The notes below the pieces were generated by a model, which was not told the origin of the DNA, made no database searches, and saw nothing but the letters and a program-made list of their open reading frames with translations. This document shows, piece after piece, positions 1-9,144 of a stretch of 64,000 nucleotides of DNA (position 1 is its first letter; each line of letters starts with the position of its first letter). A program made the position numbers and the translations under genes. Source of the stretch: Methylobacterium sp. (GTDB taxonomy: Bacteria > Pseudomonadota > Alphaproteobacteria > Rhizobiales > Beijerinckiaceae); contig JADCCN010000001.1 in the NCBI GenBank assembly GCA_020252645.1, forward strand, positions 1 to 64,000. The letters run 5' to 3'.

Positions 1-5
1 AGATA

Positions 6-195
6 AGAGCATGATGTGCTTCCGTCTGAACACATCATGCTCTAGAGCATGCTGTGAAAAAGTGGAATCCGGTTTTTCACAAAAAAGCATGCGATAATAA
101 TAAGATAAGAGCATGATGTGCTTCCGTCTGAACACATCATACTCTAGAGTATTTTTTCGAAGAAGTGGATACCGGTTCGCGCAAAGAAAATGCGA
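6..195. repeat. Composite palindromic repeat, modules A-B-A-C
   Basis: Four short modules lie head to tail. Module A (6-43 and 108-145) is an inverted repeat with arms AGAGCATGATGTG and CACATCATGCTCT. Module B (44-92) pairs GCATGCTGTGAAAAA with TTTTTCACAAAAAAGCATGC. Module C (146-195) has the core GTGGATACCGGTTCGCG and ends GAAAATGCGA. The same modules recur near 11.8, 17.6, 24.0, 33.2 and 51.2 kb. The layout resembles rhizobial intergenic mosaic elements. The assignment to a named family is inference. Confidence 0.9.
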
Positions 196-234
196 CTGGC
201 CCCCGAAGCACGCAGGCGGTCGGCTCTGCCTGCC

Positions 235-864
235 TCAGGGCATCAAGGTATCCAGTCTCTGGATGATATCCGCCAGTTTCTGGTCGAGTTGGCCGAGCAG
301 GGCGGTCCAGTCCGAATAGTGGCGCAGGTCATGCGCGCCATCGGAAATGCCGCGCAAGCCGATCATCGGCACGCCGAAGCTCTCGCAGGCGCGGAGAACC
401 GCGAAACTCTCCATATCCACCATATCCGCGTCGATCGCCGCATAGGCCGGGCCGGTGATGATATTCGCGCCGGTGGAGAGCCGTCCCGCCGGCACCTCGT
501 GCAGGCGGATGGGCAATTCGATTTCGGCCGGCCGATTCAAGAACGGCGTTGCGCCTTTTGCGAAACCCAGCGGGCGCGCATCCATGTCGCGATAGGAAAC
601 GCTGGCGACCTGATAGACCCGTCCCTGTTCCTGCGTGTTCGAACCCGCCGACCCCAGGGAGATCACGAGATCGGGCGGGGTTCCCGCATCGAACAGAGCG
701 GTGAGCGCCTGCGTGGTGCCGATCGCGGCCTCGACCGGGCCGACCCCGGTGATCACCGGCTGGATGAGCTTGCGCAGATGCGCGCCATATTCCGCTTCCG
801 TGGCCATCACGAAAAGGATCGAGCGCCCGGCGAAACGCCCGAGCCACGGCACAGCCGGCTTCAT
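235..864 (-). CDS. mtnN: 5'-methylthioadenosine/S-adenosylhomocysteine nucleosidase family protein
   Basis: This 209-residue protein has the fold signature of the MTA/SAH nucleosidase family, which cleaves adenine from methylthioadenosine or S-adenosylhomocysteine in methionine and SAM salvage. The three residues matching E. coli MTAN Glu12, Glu174 and Asp197 are visible as E25 (in MATEAEYG), E152 (in VDMESFAV) and D175 (in GISDGAHD). The start ATG overlaps the stop of the upstream MaoC gene in an ATGA, so translation is probably coupled. It carries about 12 extra N-terminal residues compared with the E. coli enzyme. Family is fairly sure; the exact substrate is not. Confidence 0.8.
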   Translation of the reverse strand: MKPAVPWLGRFAGRSILFVMATEAEYGAHLRKLIQPVITGVGPVEAAIGTTQALTALFDAGTPPDLVISLGSAGSNTQEQGRVYQVASVSYRDMDARPLGFAKGATPFLNRPAEIELPIRLHEVPAGRLSTGANIITGPAYAAIDADMVDMESFAVLRACESFGVPMIGLRGISDGAHDLRHYSDWTALLGQLDQKLADIIQRLDTLMP

Positions 865-1853
865 GTTTCCGCTTCCCAGAGCACGATGCCGGTGAAGGCG
901 AAGACCAGTTCACCGCGCTGGTTGATTCCGAAATTCCGGTGCTGCGCAATGCCCCAGCCCGGCTTCGACACCGATTTCCGCCCCTCGATGAAGCGGGAAC
1001 CATAGGTGATGCGATCGCCCGCGAGCACCGGACGCAGCCACAGCAGATCGCGAAAGCCGGGCGAGGGGCCGAGCCTGGGCACGAAGCGCCGGTCTCTCGC
1101 CTCCGCCTCCCGGAATTCGACGATCGCGCGCATCCAGTTCGCGGCGATGTGCCAGCCCGAGGCCGAAAGGCCGCCGAAATGCGTCGCGCGGCCCGCCTCC
1201 TCGCTCAAATGGAAATCCTGCGGATCATAATCGCGCGCGAAGCCCTTGATGCTTTCGGGCGTGAATTCGATCGTGCCCAAACGCAAGGTGAGGCCCGCTT
1301 CCATCGCGCCGATCCGTGCCATGGGCGGGTTCGGCGCATCGGGGAAGCCGAGGTTCTCGCGCGGAGGCGGAGGGATTTCCAAGCCCTCCGGCGGCGGCAC
1401 GGGCGCGCTCGCATCCCGCCGCGCGAACATGATCAGGTTTTCCTGCCGCAGCACAGCCGCGCCGTGCTGGTTCTTCACCGTGAAGCGGAAATTCACAAAG
1501 CCGCGATCCGGCTTGCTGGCCGATGCTTTCCGACCCAGCACCTCGAAGCTTCCGCCAAGCGTGTCGCCGGGGCGCACGGGCGCGGCCCAATCGAGCCGGG
1601 ACACGCCCGGCGATCCCAGCCCCTGCTTTGCGGGCAGCAGGAAATGATCGGCCATGAGACGCATGTTGAGCGAGGCCGTGTGCCAGCCCGAGGCGATCAG
1701 CCCTCCGGTCATCCGCGCCTGTTCGGAAGCGGGGTCCATATGCATCGGCTGGGCATCATATTGCCGCGCGAAGCGGCGGATCTCCGCCTCGCTCACGGTC
1801 ATGGCGCCATAGGCCTGCTGCTCGCCGACCCCAAAATCCTCGAAAAAGCGCAT
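861..1853 (-). CDS. Double hot-dog MaoC-like dehydratase/hydratase
   Basis: A 330-residue protein with two successive MaoC-type hot-dog domains. Each carries an Asp/His pair in the hydratase motif: YDAQPMHMD in the first half and YDPQDFHLS in the second, each followed by a G-x-ASGWH segment. MaoC proteins hydrate enoyl-CoA or similar thioesters; the substrate here cannot be read from sequence. The ATG at 1853 is chosen because MRFFEDFGVGE matches the usual family start and GGTGAG precedes it; an ATG at 1904 is the alternative. It overlaps the nucleosidase gene by four bases. Residues upstream of 1904 in this frame are unlikely to be coding because they lie over another gene. Confidence 0.8.
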   Translation of the reverse strand: MRFFEDFGVGEQQAYGAMTVSEAEIRRFARQYDAQPMHMDPASEQARMTGGLIASGWHTASLNMRLMADHFLLPAKQGLGSPGVSRLDWAAPVRPGDTLGGSFEVLGRKASASKPDRGFVNFRFTVKNQHGAAVLRQENLIMFARRDASAPVPPPEGLEIPPPPRENLGFPDAPNPPMARIGAMEAGLTLRLGTIEFTPESIKGFARDYDPQDFHLSEEAGRATHFGGLSASGWHIAANWMRAIVEFREAEARDRRFVPRLGPSPGFRDLLWLRPVLAGDRITYGSRFIEGRKSVSKPGWGIAQHRNFGINQRGELVFAFTGIVLWEAET

Positions 1854-1927
1854 GGTCTCACCCGGCTGGCTCCATCCCGCCAAGGCGGCACGGGGATCGG
1901 ACATCCCGCGCCAGCGGGAAGAATGGC

Positions 1928-2125
1928 TTATAATCGGCCACCCGTCGCCGCAGCGCAAGCGAGGCCGAGGGTCATGAGGGTCACGAAGCCCGCGCTCTTC
2001 ACCAGAACATCCTTCGTGCCCGCTGGCGCCATCTGGGCCCAGGTCATCAGGAAAACCAGAGGAAAAAGAACCAGATAAAGCGAGCGCCAACACACCGCCC
2101 GAACGCGCATGGTCACAGCCGACAT
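1928..2125 (-). CDS. Small hypothetical membrane protein (65 aa)
   Basis: I do not recognise this protein. It has two hydrophobic stretches, around residues 16-32 and 44-61, separated by a short polar loop, so it is probably an inner membrane hairpin. The ATG at 2125 is preferred over one 21 codons upstream because a strong GGAGG lies seven bases before it. It ends 74 bases before the MaoC-like gene on the same strand and could share a transcript with it and the nucleosidase. Confidence 0.55.
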   Translation of the reverse strand: MSAVTMRVRAVCWRSLYLVLFPLVFLMTWAQMAPAGTKDVLVKSAGFVTLMTLGLACAAATGGRL

Positions 2126-2227
2126 CGACAAGCCTCCGTCCTGATCCCCCTTGCGGATTAAGACTAAGGTTGCATCCGTGAATGGCAAGTCAACAAGGCG
2201 ATCATCCGCCTCGCCCGGCGCAAAGGC

Positions 2228-3325
2228 TCAGTTTGCGAAGCGGAAATGCAACACGTCGCCGTCGGCCACTTCGTAATCCTTGCCTTCGAGGCGGAACTTG
2301 CCAGCCTCGCGCGCGCCGGCCTCACCCTTTTGCGCGATGTAATCGGCATAGGCGATGGTTTCGGCGCGGATGAAGCCCTTCTCGAAATCCGTATGGATCA
2401 CGCCGGCGGCCGCCGGGGCCCTGGTTCCGGCCGCAATCGTCCAGGCGCGCGCTTCCTTCGGGCCGACCGTGAAATAGGTGAGCAGGCCCAGGAGCGCATA
2501 GCCCTCGCGGATGACGCGGTTGAGGCCCGGCTCCTCCAGGCCGATGGCCTCGAGATATTCCTTCTGCTCCTCGAGCGGCAGCACCGCGACCTCGCTCTCG
2601 ATCTTCGCCGAGACAACGACCGCGCGCGCCCCTTCCTGCTTCGCGCGTTCGAAGACGCGTGCCGAGAAGGCGTTGCCCTTGTCGGCCGAGGCTTCCTCGA
2701 CATTGCAGACATAAAGAACCGGCTTCGAGGTCAGCAGGCCGAGCATGCGGAAGGCGCGCTCCTCGCCCGGCTTCACATCGACGAGGCGTGCCGGCTTGCC
2801 CTCGCGCAGCAGGGTGAGCGAGCGGCTCATCAGGTCGAAAACCTCCTTCGCTTCCTTGTCCCCGCCCTTCGCCTTCTTCTCGATGGCGACGATGCGCTTC
2901 TCCAGGCTGTCGAGATCGGCGAGCATCAGCTCGGTCTCGATGGTCTCGATATCGGCCAGGGGGTCGATCTTGCCCTCGACATGGGTGATGTCGCTGTCCT
3001 CGAAGCAGCGCACGACATGGGCGATGGCATCGACCTCGCGGATATTCGCGAGGAACTGGTTGCCGAGACCCTCGCCGCGCGAGGCGCCGCGCACGAGGCC
3101 CGCGATATCCACGAAGGTGAGGCGGGTCGGGATGATCTCCCTCGAGCTGGCAATCGCCGCGAGCGCATCGAGCCGCTCGTCCGGCACGGCGACATCGCCC
3201 ACATTCGGCTCGATGGTGCAGAAGGGGTAATTCGCGGCCTGCGCGGCGGCGGTCTGCGTCAGCGCGTTGAAGAGGGTGGACTTGCCGACATTCGGCAGGC
3301 CCACGATGCCCATCTTGAAACCCAT
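2228..3325 (-). CDS. ychF: Redox-regulated ATPase/GTP-binding protein YchF
   Basis: A 365-residue YchF/OLA1-type P-loop protein, the full family length. The P-loop GLPNVGKST lies near the N terminus (about residues 9-17), followed by the switch and DIAGLVRGAS segment, a central coiled-coil insertion rich in Lys/Glu, and a C-terminal TGS-like domain ending in the family pattern for binding ribosomes. YchF binds ATP in preference to GTP, associates with ribosomes and influences translation and oxidative stress responses. It lies 60 bases downstream of pth and belongs to the rplY-pth-ychF group common in alphaproteobacteria. Confidence 0.95.
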   Translation of the reverse strand: MGFKMGIVGLPNVGKSTLFNALTQTAAAQAANYPFCTIEPNVGDVAVPDERLDALAAIASSREIIPTRLTFVDIAGLVRGASRGEGLGNQFLANIREVDAIAHVVRCFEDSDITHVEGKIDPLADIETIETELMLADLDSLEKRIVAIEKKAKGGDKEAKEVFDLMSRSLTLLREGKPARLVDVKPGEERAFRMLGLLTSKPVLYVCNVEEASADKGNAFSARVFERAKQEGARAVVVSAKIESEVAVLPLEEQKEYLEAIGLEEPGLNRVIREGYALLGLLTYFTVGPKEARAWTIAAGTRAPAAAGVIHTDFEKGFIRAETIAYADYIAQKGEAGAREAGKFRLEGKDYEVADGDVLHFRFAN

Positions 3326-3385
3326 GATATCCGTTCCGTGCAGTAGGCGGCCGCGCCGCCGAAATTTTTGAAGTTGCTCTGCTTT

Positions 3386-4027
3386 TCAGCGAGGTTCCTC
3401 GCCCTGTCCAGCCTTTTTCGCTTGTTCAGCCTCGCGCGGGGTCTTCGCCTCGGCATGGCCCGCCTTTTCCATCGCGACATGCACGCGGTTGGCGAAGAGC
3501 GCGTCATCCCTGCCCAGAAGCGCGGCCTGGCTGGCGATGGCCGCGCAGAGAGCCTCCAGCCAGGGCTGCTCCGCCCTGGCGAAATCACTCAGCACATAGG
3601 CATGCACCAGCGCCTTGTCGCCCGGATGGCCGATGCCGAGCCGCACGCGGGCATAATCATTGCCGCAATGGGCGGAAATCGAGCGCAGGCCATTGTGCCC
3701 GGCGATGCCGCCGCCGGTCTTGATGCGCAGCTTGCCTGCCGGGAGATCGAGCTCGTCATGCAGCACATGAAGCGCCGAGAGCGGCAGCTTGTAGAAATCC
3801 ATCGCGGCACGCACGGCCCGGCCGCTCTCGTTCATGAAGGTCTGCGGCTTGAGGAGCAGGGCCTTTTCGCCCTCCAACGTCACCTCGGCGAGCTCGCCTT
3901 GAAAGCGCGCGCGCCAGGGTGCCGCGCGATGCGCCTTCGCGATCGCGTCGAGCGCCATGAAGCCGATATTGTGCCGGTTGCCGGCATATCTTGCGCCGGG
4001 ATTGCCGAGGCCGACCAGGAGCCGCAT
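3386..4027 (-). CDS. pth: Peptidyl-tRNA hydrolase
   Basis: Cleaves peptidyl-tRNA released from stalled ribosomes so that the tRNA can be reused. The 213-residue product begins [11 protein letters not shown] and shows the family blocks [11 protein letters not shown] (containing the catalytic His), QTFMNESG and [11 protein letters not shown]. The ATG at 4027, preceded by GGAAGG, fits the conserved N terminus; the frame stays open far upstream without homology. A Lys/Glu-rich C-terminal tail of about 25 residues extends beyond the compact E. coli form, as often seen in alphaproteobacteria. It lies between rplY and ychF. Confidence 0.95.
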   Translation of the reverse strand: MRLLVGLGNPGARYAGNRHNIGFMALDAIAKAHRAAPWRARFQGELAEVTLEGEKALLLKPQTFMNESGRAVRAAMDFYKLPLSALHVLHDELDLPAGKLRIKTGGGIAGHNGLRSISAHCGNDYARVRLGIGHPGDKALVHAYVLSDFARAEQPWLEALCAAIASQAALLGRDDALFANRVHVAMEKAGHAEAKTPREAEQAKKAGQGEEPR

Positions 4028-4115
4028 CGCAACGCCTTCCAGAGGAGGTTGTTTTCGCATGCTTTTCGCGTTTTTTTCGGCTTCCACCCAATCGCAGCAT
4101 GGTCCAGACATGGAA

Positions 4116-4147
4116 CGGGCCGGATCGCTCGTCGCGAACCCGGCCCG
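4116..4147. other. Strong hairpin between rplY and pth
   Basis: CGGGCCGG at 4116-4123 pairs perfectly with CCGGCCCG at 4140-4147 around a 16-base loop. No T run follows on either strand, so a simple intrinsic terminator is unlikely. It could attenuate or process the rplY-pth transcript; that is inference. Confidence 0.4.
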
Positions 4148-4184
4148 AAAGGATAAGTGCCGGCACTGTTGCGCCGGTGAGCGC

Positions 4185-4766
4185 TCAGGCCTCTTCCTTC
4201 GCCGTGCCGGTGACGGTGACGAGGGTGAGGTCCTTCTCGCCGCCCGCCGGGATCCTGGCGCCGGGGGGAAGCGTGACCGACGAGATATGGATCGAATCGC
4301 CGATCCTGGACTTCGAGACGTCGATCGTGATGGCCTCGGGGATCGCATCGGCCGGAACGATCAGTTCCACGGCGTGGCGAACGAGGTTCAGCGATCCGCC
4401 GCCTTTCAGGCCCGGAGAGGTTTCCTGGCCCGTGATGTGGATCGGGATCTCGACGCGCACGGTCGAACCTTCCGCGAGGCGGAGGAAGTCGACATGGATC
4501 GGGAAATCGCGCACGCGATCGAGCTGATAGTCACGCGGGATGGCGCGGACCTTCTTGCCGTCGACGTCGATTTCGAAAACCGTCGTCAGGAAATGGCCGG
4601 CATAGATCAGCTTGTTCGTCTCTTTGTATTCGAGCGAGATGGCGATCGGCGGCTGGCCGGCACCGTAGATGACGGCCGGAACGCGGCCTTCCTTACGGAT
4701 TGCACGGGCGGCCCCCTTGCCAACCCCCTCGCGGGTCTTCGCCGCGAGCTGCTTCAGAGAAGCCAT
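4185..4766 (-). CDS. rplY: 50S ribosomal protein L25/general stress protein Ctc
   Basis: A 193-residue L25 of the long Ctc type: an N-terminal 5S rRNA-binding L25 domain (about residues 5-95) followed by the TL5/Ctc C-terminal beta domain. Recognisable segments are [20 protein letters not shown] near the N terminus and [18 protein letters not shown] in the middle. The start is preceded by GGAGAG at good spacing. L25 binds 5S rRNA in the central protuberance of the large subunit. It is the first gene of the rplY-pth-ychF group. Confidence 0.95.
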   Translation of the reverse strand: MASLKQLAAKTREGVGKGAARAIRKEGRVPAVIYGAGQPPIAISLEYKETNKLIYAGHFLTTVFEIDVDGKKVRAIPRDYQLDRVRDFPIHVDFLRLAEGSTVRVEIPIHITGQETSPGLKGGGSLNLVRHAVELIVPADAIPEAITIDVSKSRIGDSIHISSVTLPPGARIPAGGEKDLTLVTVTGTAKEEA

Positions 4767-5133
4767 GATGTCTCTCCAAAAAAATTTCCCGCGCGGCGGC
4801 TTTGCGAACCGACTTCACGGGAGCGGATGGGTCCGCGACCTCCAGGGGTGTCAGCGCGGATGAGCGGGGCTATAGGGGAATTGGTGCGAAAGGGCAAGAA
4901 TGAGCGCGCAAGAACCATCCCGGTTCCGGCAAGTCGCCGTTCTTTCCGGCTGTTTCCGGTCCGCGCCTGCCCGAGGATTGCGGAATTGAGTGCAATTTCA
5001 CATTTCCTGCCTGCAAGGTCCGGCCAGGGTCAGTCGAGATACCAACCTTTTGCCGGCCATCTCTTTCGATCTTCGTTAACGCTTTCGGCGCTAAACCGGA
5101 TGTCAGCAGGAAAAAGCCAGGAATTTTGCCATC
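4767..5133. other. Intergenic region between rplY and the chemoreceptor gene
   Basis: A 367-base divergent spacer that must hold the rplY promoter (minus) and the chemoreceptor promoter (plus). I found no palindromic repeat module, tRNA or convincing consensus promoter. The last 130 bases are relatively AT-rich and include TTCGTTAACGC, which may belong to the chemoreceptor promoter. Confidence 0.5.
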
Positions 5134-6807
5134 ATGCGCCTCAATCTCGCATTCAAGCTGGTGCTACCAGTGGCGTTTCTGGCGCTGATCGCGGCTTGCC
5201 TCGCGGGCCTGAGCAACTATTTTCTTGTCCAGGGGAGTGACCTTTCCCGCCAGGCGGGTGCGGCGCACCAGAAGGCGTTCCTCGCCTCCGAGATCCGAGC
5301 GACCAGCCGCGCCGTTCAGCGCGACCTCCTGAACCTGGTGCTCGACCAGAATGCCGAGAGCCGGCGCGCCATGGCGGAGAATGTCGACCGCCGCATCAAG
5401 GCCCTGCAGGATCTCTCCGCCCGCTTCCTGCCGCTGCTCGGCGATGCGGATCGCGCGATCCTCGTGAATTTCGATGCCCTGGGCCAGCAGGTCATCCAGT
5501 CTTTCGGCACTGTGCGGCAACAGGCGATGGCCGGGCAGCCGGATATGGCCTACCAGACCTTCACGCGGGATTTGCGGGCGCGCGAACGCGCGATGAGTGC
5601 TGTGACCGATCCGTTCCTCGCGGAGATGGAACGGCAGGCCGAGAGCCTGACGCACGCCGTTCGGGCGCAGGCGGCCTGGGCCGAACGCATCTCGATCCTG
5701 CTTTCCCTCCTGGGCATCATCACAGGACTGGGCCTCGCATTGGCCGCCATCTTCCTCTGGGCCGTGCGCCCCTTGCGCGCCATGACCGGCGCGATGACGA
5801 AGCTCGCCGATCGCCAGTGGGGAACAGAGGTGCCCGGCACGGCGCGCAAGGACGAGATCGGCGACATGGCGAAGGCCCTTCTCGTCTTTCGCGACAATGG
5901 GCTCGAGGCGGATCGTCTCGCGGCGGCATCCGAGGCGGATCAGCTCGCCCGCGAGCAGCGCCGGCAGCGTCTCGATGCGGCGATCACGGAATTTGAATCC
6001 CGCGCCGGCATGGTCATGTCCACCGTGGTCTCCGCTTCTTCCGAATTGCAGGCCGCGGCGGAAAGCCTCGCCGGGTCGGCCGAGGAAACCCTGCAGCAGA
6101 GCAATTCGGTCGCTCAATCCGCGGAGGAGGCCACGTCGAATGTGCAGAGTGTCGCGTCGGCCGGCGAGGAGCTTTCCGCCTCCATCAGCGAAATCCTGCG
6201 GCAGGCGCGGCAATCCTCGGAAATCGCCACGGATGCCGTGCATGCCGCCGGCAGCACCGACGAGAAAATCCAGCAGCTTTCCCAGGCCGCCGAAAAGATC
6301 GGCAGCGTGATTGAGCTCATCCAGGGCATCGCCTCGCAGACCAACCTGCTCGCGCTCAACGCCACCATCGAGGCGGCGCGGGCCGGCGAGGCGGGCCGCG
6401 GCTTCGCGGTTGTCGCCAACGAGGTGAAGGACCTCGCGGGCCAGACCACCCGCGCGACGAATGAAATCGCCGCGACGATCGCCGGCATCCAGGATGTCAC
6501 CAATGGCACGATCGAGGCGATGCGGGCCATCGGTCGGAAAATCGAGAAGATCCACGCAATCGCGCAGGAAATTGCCGGCTCGGTGGACGAGCAGGGCCGC
6601 GCGACCTCAGAGATCGCGCAGAGCGTGCAACTCGCGGCCCAGGGCACGACGCATGTCTCGAGCAACATCCTTCACGTGAACGAGGCGGCCACGAATACCG
6701 GCGCGGCATCGGCTCAGGTGATGAGCGCCGCGCGCGACCTCGCCGAACAGGCCGAGACCCTGCGCTCCGAGATGAACAAGTTCCTGATCTCGGCCCGCGC
6801 CGCCTGA
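5134..6807 (+). CDS. Methyl-accepting chemotaxis protein
   Basis: A 557-residue transmembrane chemoreceptor. A first membrane helix (about residues 9-31) is followed by a periplasmic four-helix-like sensor region (about 32-186), a second membrane helix (187-210), a HAMP domain (about 211-265) and the cytoplasmic signalling domain. The conserved hairpin tip, IEAARAGEAGRGFAVVANEV, contacts CheA and CheW. The ligand is not predictable. It stands alone without other che genes in the window, so it presumably feeds a chemosensory pathway encoded elsewhere. There is no C-terminal receptor-tethering pentapeptide. Confidence 0.92.
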   Translation: MRLNLAFKLVLPVAFLALIAACLAGLSNYFLVQGSDLSRQAGAAHQKAFLASEIRATSRAVQRDLLNLVLDQNAESRRAMAENVDRRIKALQDLSARFLPLLGDADRAILVNFDALGQQVIQSFGTVRQQAMAGQPDMAYQTFTRDLRARERAMSAVTDPFLAEMERQAESLTHAVRAQAAWAERISILLSLLGIITGLGLALAAIFLWAVRPLRAMTGAMTKLADRQWGTEVPGTARKDEIGDMAKALLVFRDNGLEADRLAAASEADQLAREQRRQRLDAAITEFESRAGMVMSTVVSASSELQAAAESLAGSAEETLQQSNSVAQSAEEATSNVQSVASAGEELSASISEILRQARQSSEIATDAVHAAGSTDEKIQQLSQAAEKIGSVIELIQGIASQTNLLALNATIEAARAGEAGRGFAVVANEVKDLAGQTTRATNEIAATIAGIQDVTNGTIEAMRAIGRKIEKIHAIAQEIAGSVDEQGRATSEIAQSVQLAAQGTTHVSSNILHVNEAATNTGAASAQVMSAARDLAEQAETLRSEMNKFLISARAA

Positions 6808-6897
6808 TCAGGTCCCGATCGGCGGAAAGCCGGCCGGGGCAGGCCTGCCGGCTCTTGCCAATCCCCGCCCGGATCGGCGATAAGGGCAACCCCGCCC

Positions 6898-7356
6898 ATG
6901 GACCCGATCATGACAACGCCCGCCATCACCATCCGGGAAGCCCGATCCGACACGGATTATTACCGGGCCTACCCGATCATCCGCCAGTTGATCCCCCAGC
7001 TCGACATGCAGACCTATGCTCGCCGCGTCTTCGTGGCGCGGGCCACGGGATATCGCATGTTCATTGCGGAAAGCGTGGACGAGCTGATCGGCGTCATCGG
7101 CATGGTGCCGAACCACAACATCCACGATGGCTTCGTCACCTATATCGAGCATGTGGTGGTGGACCAGAAACATCGCGGCAAAGGCTATGGCCGGCTTCTG
7201 ATCGAGTTCGCCGAGCAGCGTGCGCTGGAGGATGGCTGCAACCTGCTCCAGCTCGATACCGAGGAGGGCGCGGGCGTGGACCAGCTCTACCTGAAGAACG
7301 GCTATCGCCGCACAGGCTCGTATTTTTCAAAGGATCTGGGCGCGCGTTCGGCCTGA
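6898..7356 (+). CDS. GNAT family N-acetyltransferase
   Basis: A 152-residue GCN5-related acetyltransferase. The acetyl-CoA-binding motif A is clear: a strand IEHVVVDQKHRGKGYGRLL with the HRGKGYG pyrophosphate loop, followed by motif B residues (CNLLQLDTEEG...) and a C-terminal NGYRRTGSYFSKDL. The substrate is unknown. ATG at 6898 or 6910 are both possible starts. It follows the chemoreceptor by 90 bases in the same direction. Confidence 0.8.
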   Translation: MDPIMTTPAITIREARSDTDYYRAYPIIRQLIPQLDMQTYARRVFVARATGYRMFIAESVDELIGVIGMVPNHNIHDGFVTYIEHVVVDQKHRGKGYGRLLIEFAEQRALEDGCNLLQLDTEEGAGVDQLYLKNGYRRTGSYFSKDLGARSA

Positions 7357-7388
7357 GCGCGCCACAGGATCCATTGAACGCCACAGGA

Positions 7389-8330
7389 TCAATCGAACAA
7401 GGTCGAGACGCTTTCCTCGCCCGCCATGCGCTTGATCGCCTCGCCGAGCAGCGAGCCCACGGAGATCACGCGGATATTCTTCGCCACGCGCACGGCTTCC
7501 GTCGGCTGGATGGTGTCGGTCAGCACGAGTTCGTTGATCTTGGATGCCGTGATGCGCGCGACCGCGCCCCCCGAGAGCACGCCATGGGTGATGTAGGCGC
7601 GCACATCCTTCGCGCCCTTGTCCATCAGCGCATCGGCGGCGTTGCAGAGCGTGCCGCCCGAATCGACGATATCGTCGACCAGGATGCAGTGATAGCCCTC
7701 GACATCGCCGACGATGTTCATCACTTCCGAATCGCCCGCGCGAGGGCGGCGCTTGTCGACGATGGCGATCGGCGCATTGATGCGATTGGCGAGCGCGCGG
7801 GCCCGCACGACGCCGCCGACATCGGGCGAGACCACCATCACCTTGGAGGTGTCGAGACGTTCCCTGATGTCCTTCACCATCACCGGCGCGGCGTAGAGAT
7901 TATCCACGGGGATATCGAAGAAGCCCTGGATCTGGCCGGCATGGAGATCGAGCGTCAGCACGCGATCCGCGCCGGCGCGGGTGATGAGATTGGCCACGAG
8001 CTTCGCGGAAATGGGCGTGCGCCCGGCGGATTTGCGATCCTGCCGGGCATAGCCGAAATAGGGCACCACCGCCGTGATGCGCTTGGCCGAGGAGCGGCGC
8101 AGCGCATCGATGATGATGAGCAGTTCCATCAGGTGGTCATTGGTCGGTGCCGAGGTCGATTGCAGGATGAACACATCCTCGCCGCGCACGTTCTCCTGAA
8201 TTTCGACGAAGATTTCCATATCGGCGAAGCGCCGGACCTGGCACCGGGTCAGAGGCTGCTGGAGATAGGCCGCGATGGCTTCCGCGAGCGGGCGGTTCGC
8301 ATTGCCCGCCACGAGCTTGATCTTGTCCAT
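7389..8330 (-). CDS. prs: Ribose-phosphate pyrophosphokinase (PRPP synthetase)
   Basis: Makes 5-phosphoribosyl-1-pyrophosphate from ribose-5-phosphate and ATP for purine, pyrimidine, His, Trp and NAD synthesis. The 313-residue product starts [20 protein letters not shown] and shows the flexible catalytic-loop region, the [15 protein letters not shown] signature and the PRPP-binding loop [13 protein letters not shown]. Length matches class I bacterial enzymes. It is a single gene facing the GNAT gene across a 32-base convergent gap. Confidence 0.95.
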   Translation of the reverse strand: MDKIKLVAGNANRPLAEAIAAYLQQPLTRCQVRRFADMEIFVEIQENVRGEDVFILQSTSAPTNDHLMELLIIIDALRRSSAKRITAVVPYFGYARQDRKSAGRTPISAKLVANLITRAGADRVLTLDLHAGQIQGFFDIPVDNLYAAPVMVKDIRERLDTSKVMVVSPDVGGVVRARALANRINAPIAIVDKRRPRAGDSEVMNIVGDVEGYHCILVDDIVDSGGTLCNAADALMDKGAKDVRAYITHGVLSGGAVARITASKINELVLTDTIQPTEAVRVAKNIRVISVGSLLGEAIKRMAGEESVSTLFD

Positions 8331-8467
8331 GGGGAAGCCTCCTCGTCCGTCGTGCTGCTAGCGCGACTGGCCCCGCGTTTCAACAAGACATGCGCATGAC
8401 GGCCATGACCCTGTGCAAAATCGGCGGCGGAAAAAATGAATCACCGCCAAGGGCTTGGCCGCAGGGA

Positions 8468-8995
8468 TTACTGGTTTTCCTCGCTCGCCGCCGCCATCTC
8501 GCCGGACGTGCCCGGCTGGCCGGCAAGCCGGCGGGTGAGATCGTCGAGGCTCGCGGCGGCCACGCGCCGCATCGCACCGTCATCGAGCCCTGCCCAGCCC
8601 GGCGCGTTGGCCGGCACCATGCCCGATACGCGATGGGTGCGCGTGCGCCCATCCACCGAGGTCTGCAGCACATAGGAGATCGCCGGGCGGCCATCCGCTC
8701 CGGTGAAGCTGTCGAGATAGGCGTGCATGCGCGTGGTCGCCACGGGCACATTCGGTTCCGCCAAAACGAAGCCGCGGCTGCGCGCTTCCTGGGCGAAAAT
8801 GGCCGCGAAACGCTGGCCCTGCTCCTCCGAGGGGCCCGAGACGCCGACCATGGCGAGCGTCGCGGCTTCCGGGCGGAGGGAAGCGAGATTGGCCGTCGCC
8901 GTCATCCGCGGCCCATTGCAGGCCGCAAGGCCCGGCGCCAGGCCGAGGGCCAGCGCGAAACGCAGAAACGGGAGGGAAGAATAACGCCGAACCAT
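8468..8995 (-). CDS. Putative lipoprotein of unknown function
   Basis: A 175-residue protein with a lipoprotein signal peptide: a basic start (MVRRYSS), a hydrophobic stretch and the lipobox LAAC with C26 as the lipidated residue. The mature part (about 26-175) has no motif I can name. It includes [20 protein letters not shown] and a strand-rich centre, and it ends in a polar tail. It is divergent from uvrC with a 149-base gap. Related conserved hypothetical lipoproteins probably exist in other Hyphomicrobiales, but I cannot confirm this here. Confidence 0.65.
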   Translation of the reverse strand: MVRRYSSLPFLRFALALGLAPGLAACNGPRMTATANLASLRPEAATLAMVGVSGPSEEQGQRFAAIFAQEARSRGFVLAEPNVPVATTRMHAYLDSFTGADGRPAISYVLQTSVDGRTRTHRVSGMVPANAPGWAGLDDGAMRRVAAASLDDLTRRLAGQPGTSGEMAAASEENQ

Positions 8996-9144
8996 ACCAC
9001 CGCCGGAAATTGGTCAACGGTTTCTTAACCCCGCGAGGCCGGGATGCAAAGCCCGTCCTCCAGCCGATGACAACCGTGGTTAATGTCGGCTCGGCGCGTT
9101 TGCTCAACCTTTGCGGAATCACGCCGAACGCCTATGTCTCGGGC

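Noticed and set aside
1-195. Insertion sequence end or CRISPR array
   Set aside because: The repeats are palindromic modules without regular unique spacers, cas genes, transposase or target duplications.
6824-6852. Terminator after the chemoreceptor gene
   Set aside because: A GC-rich hairpin (AGCCGGC/GCCGGCT) exists but no T run follows it.
9010-9144. A longer UvrC N terminus from an upstream ATG at 9010
   Set aside because: The 45 added residues match nothing in the family and begin in the divergent promoter region; [10 protein letters not shown] is the better start.
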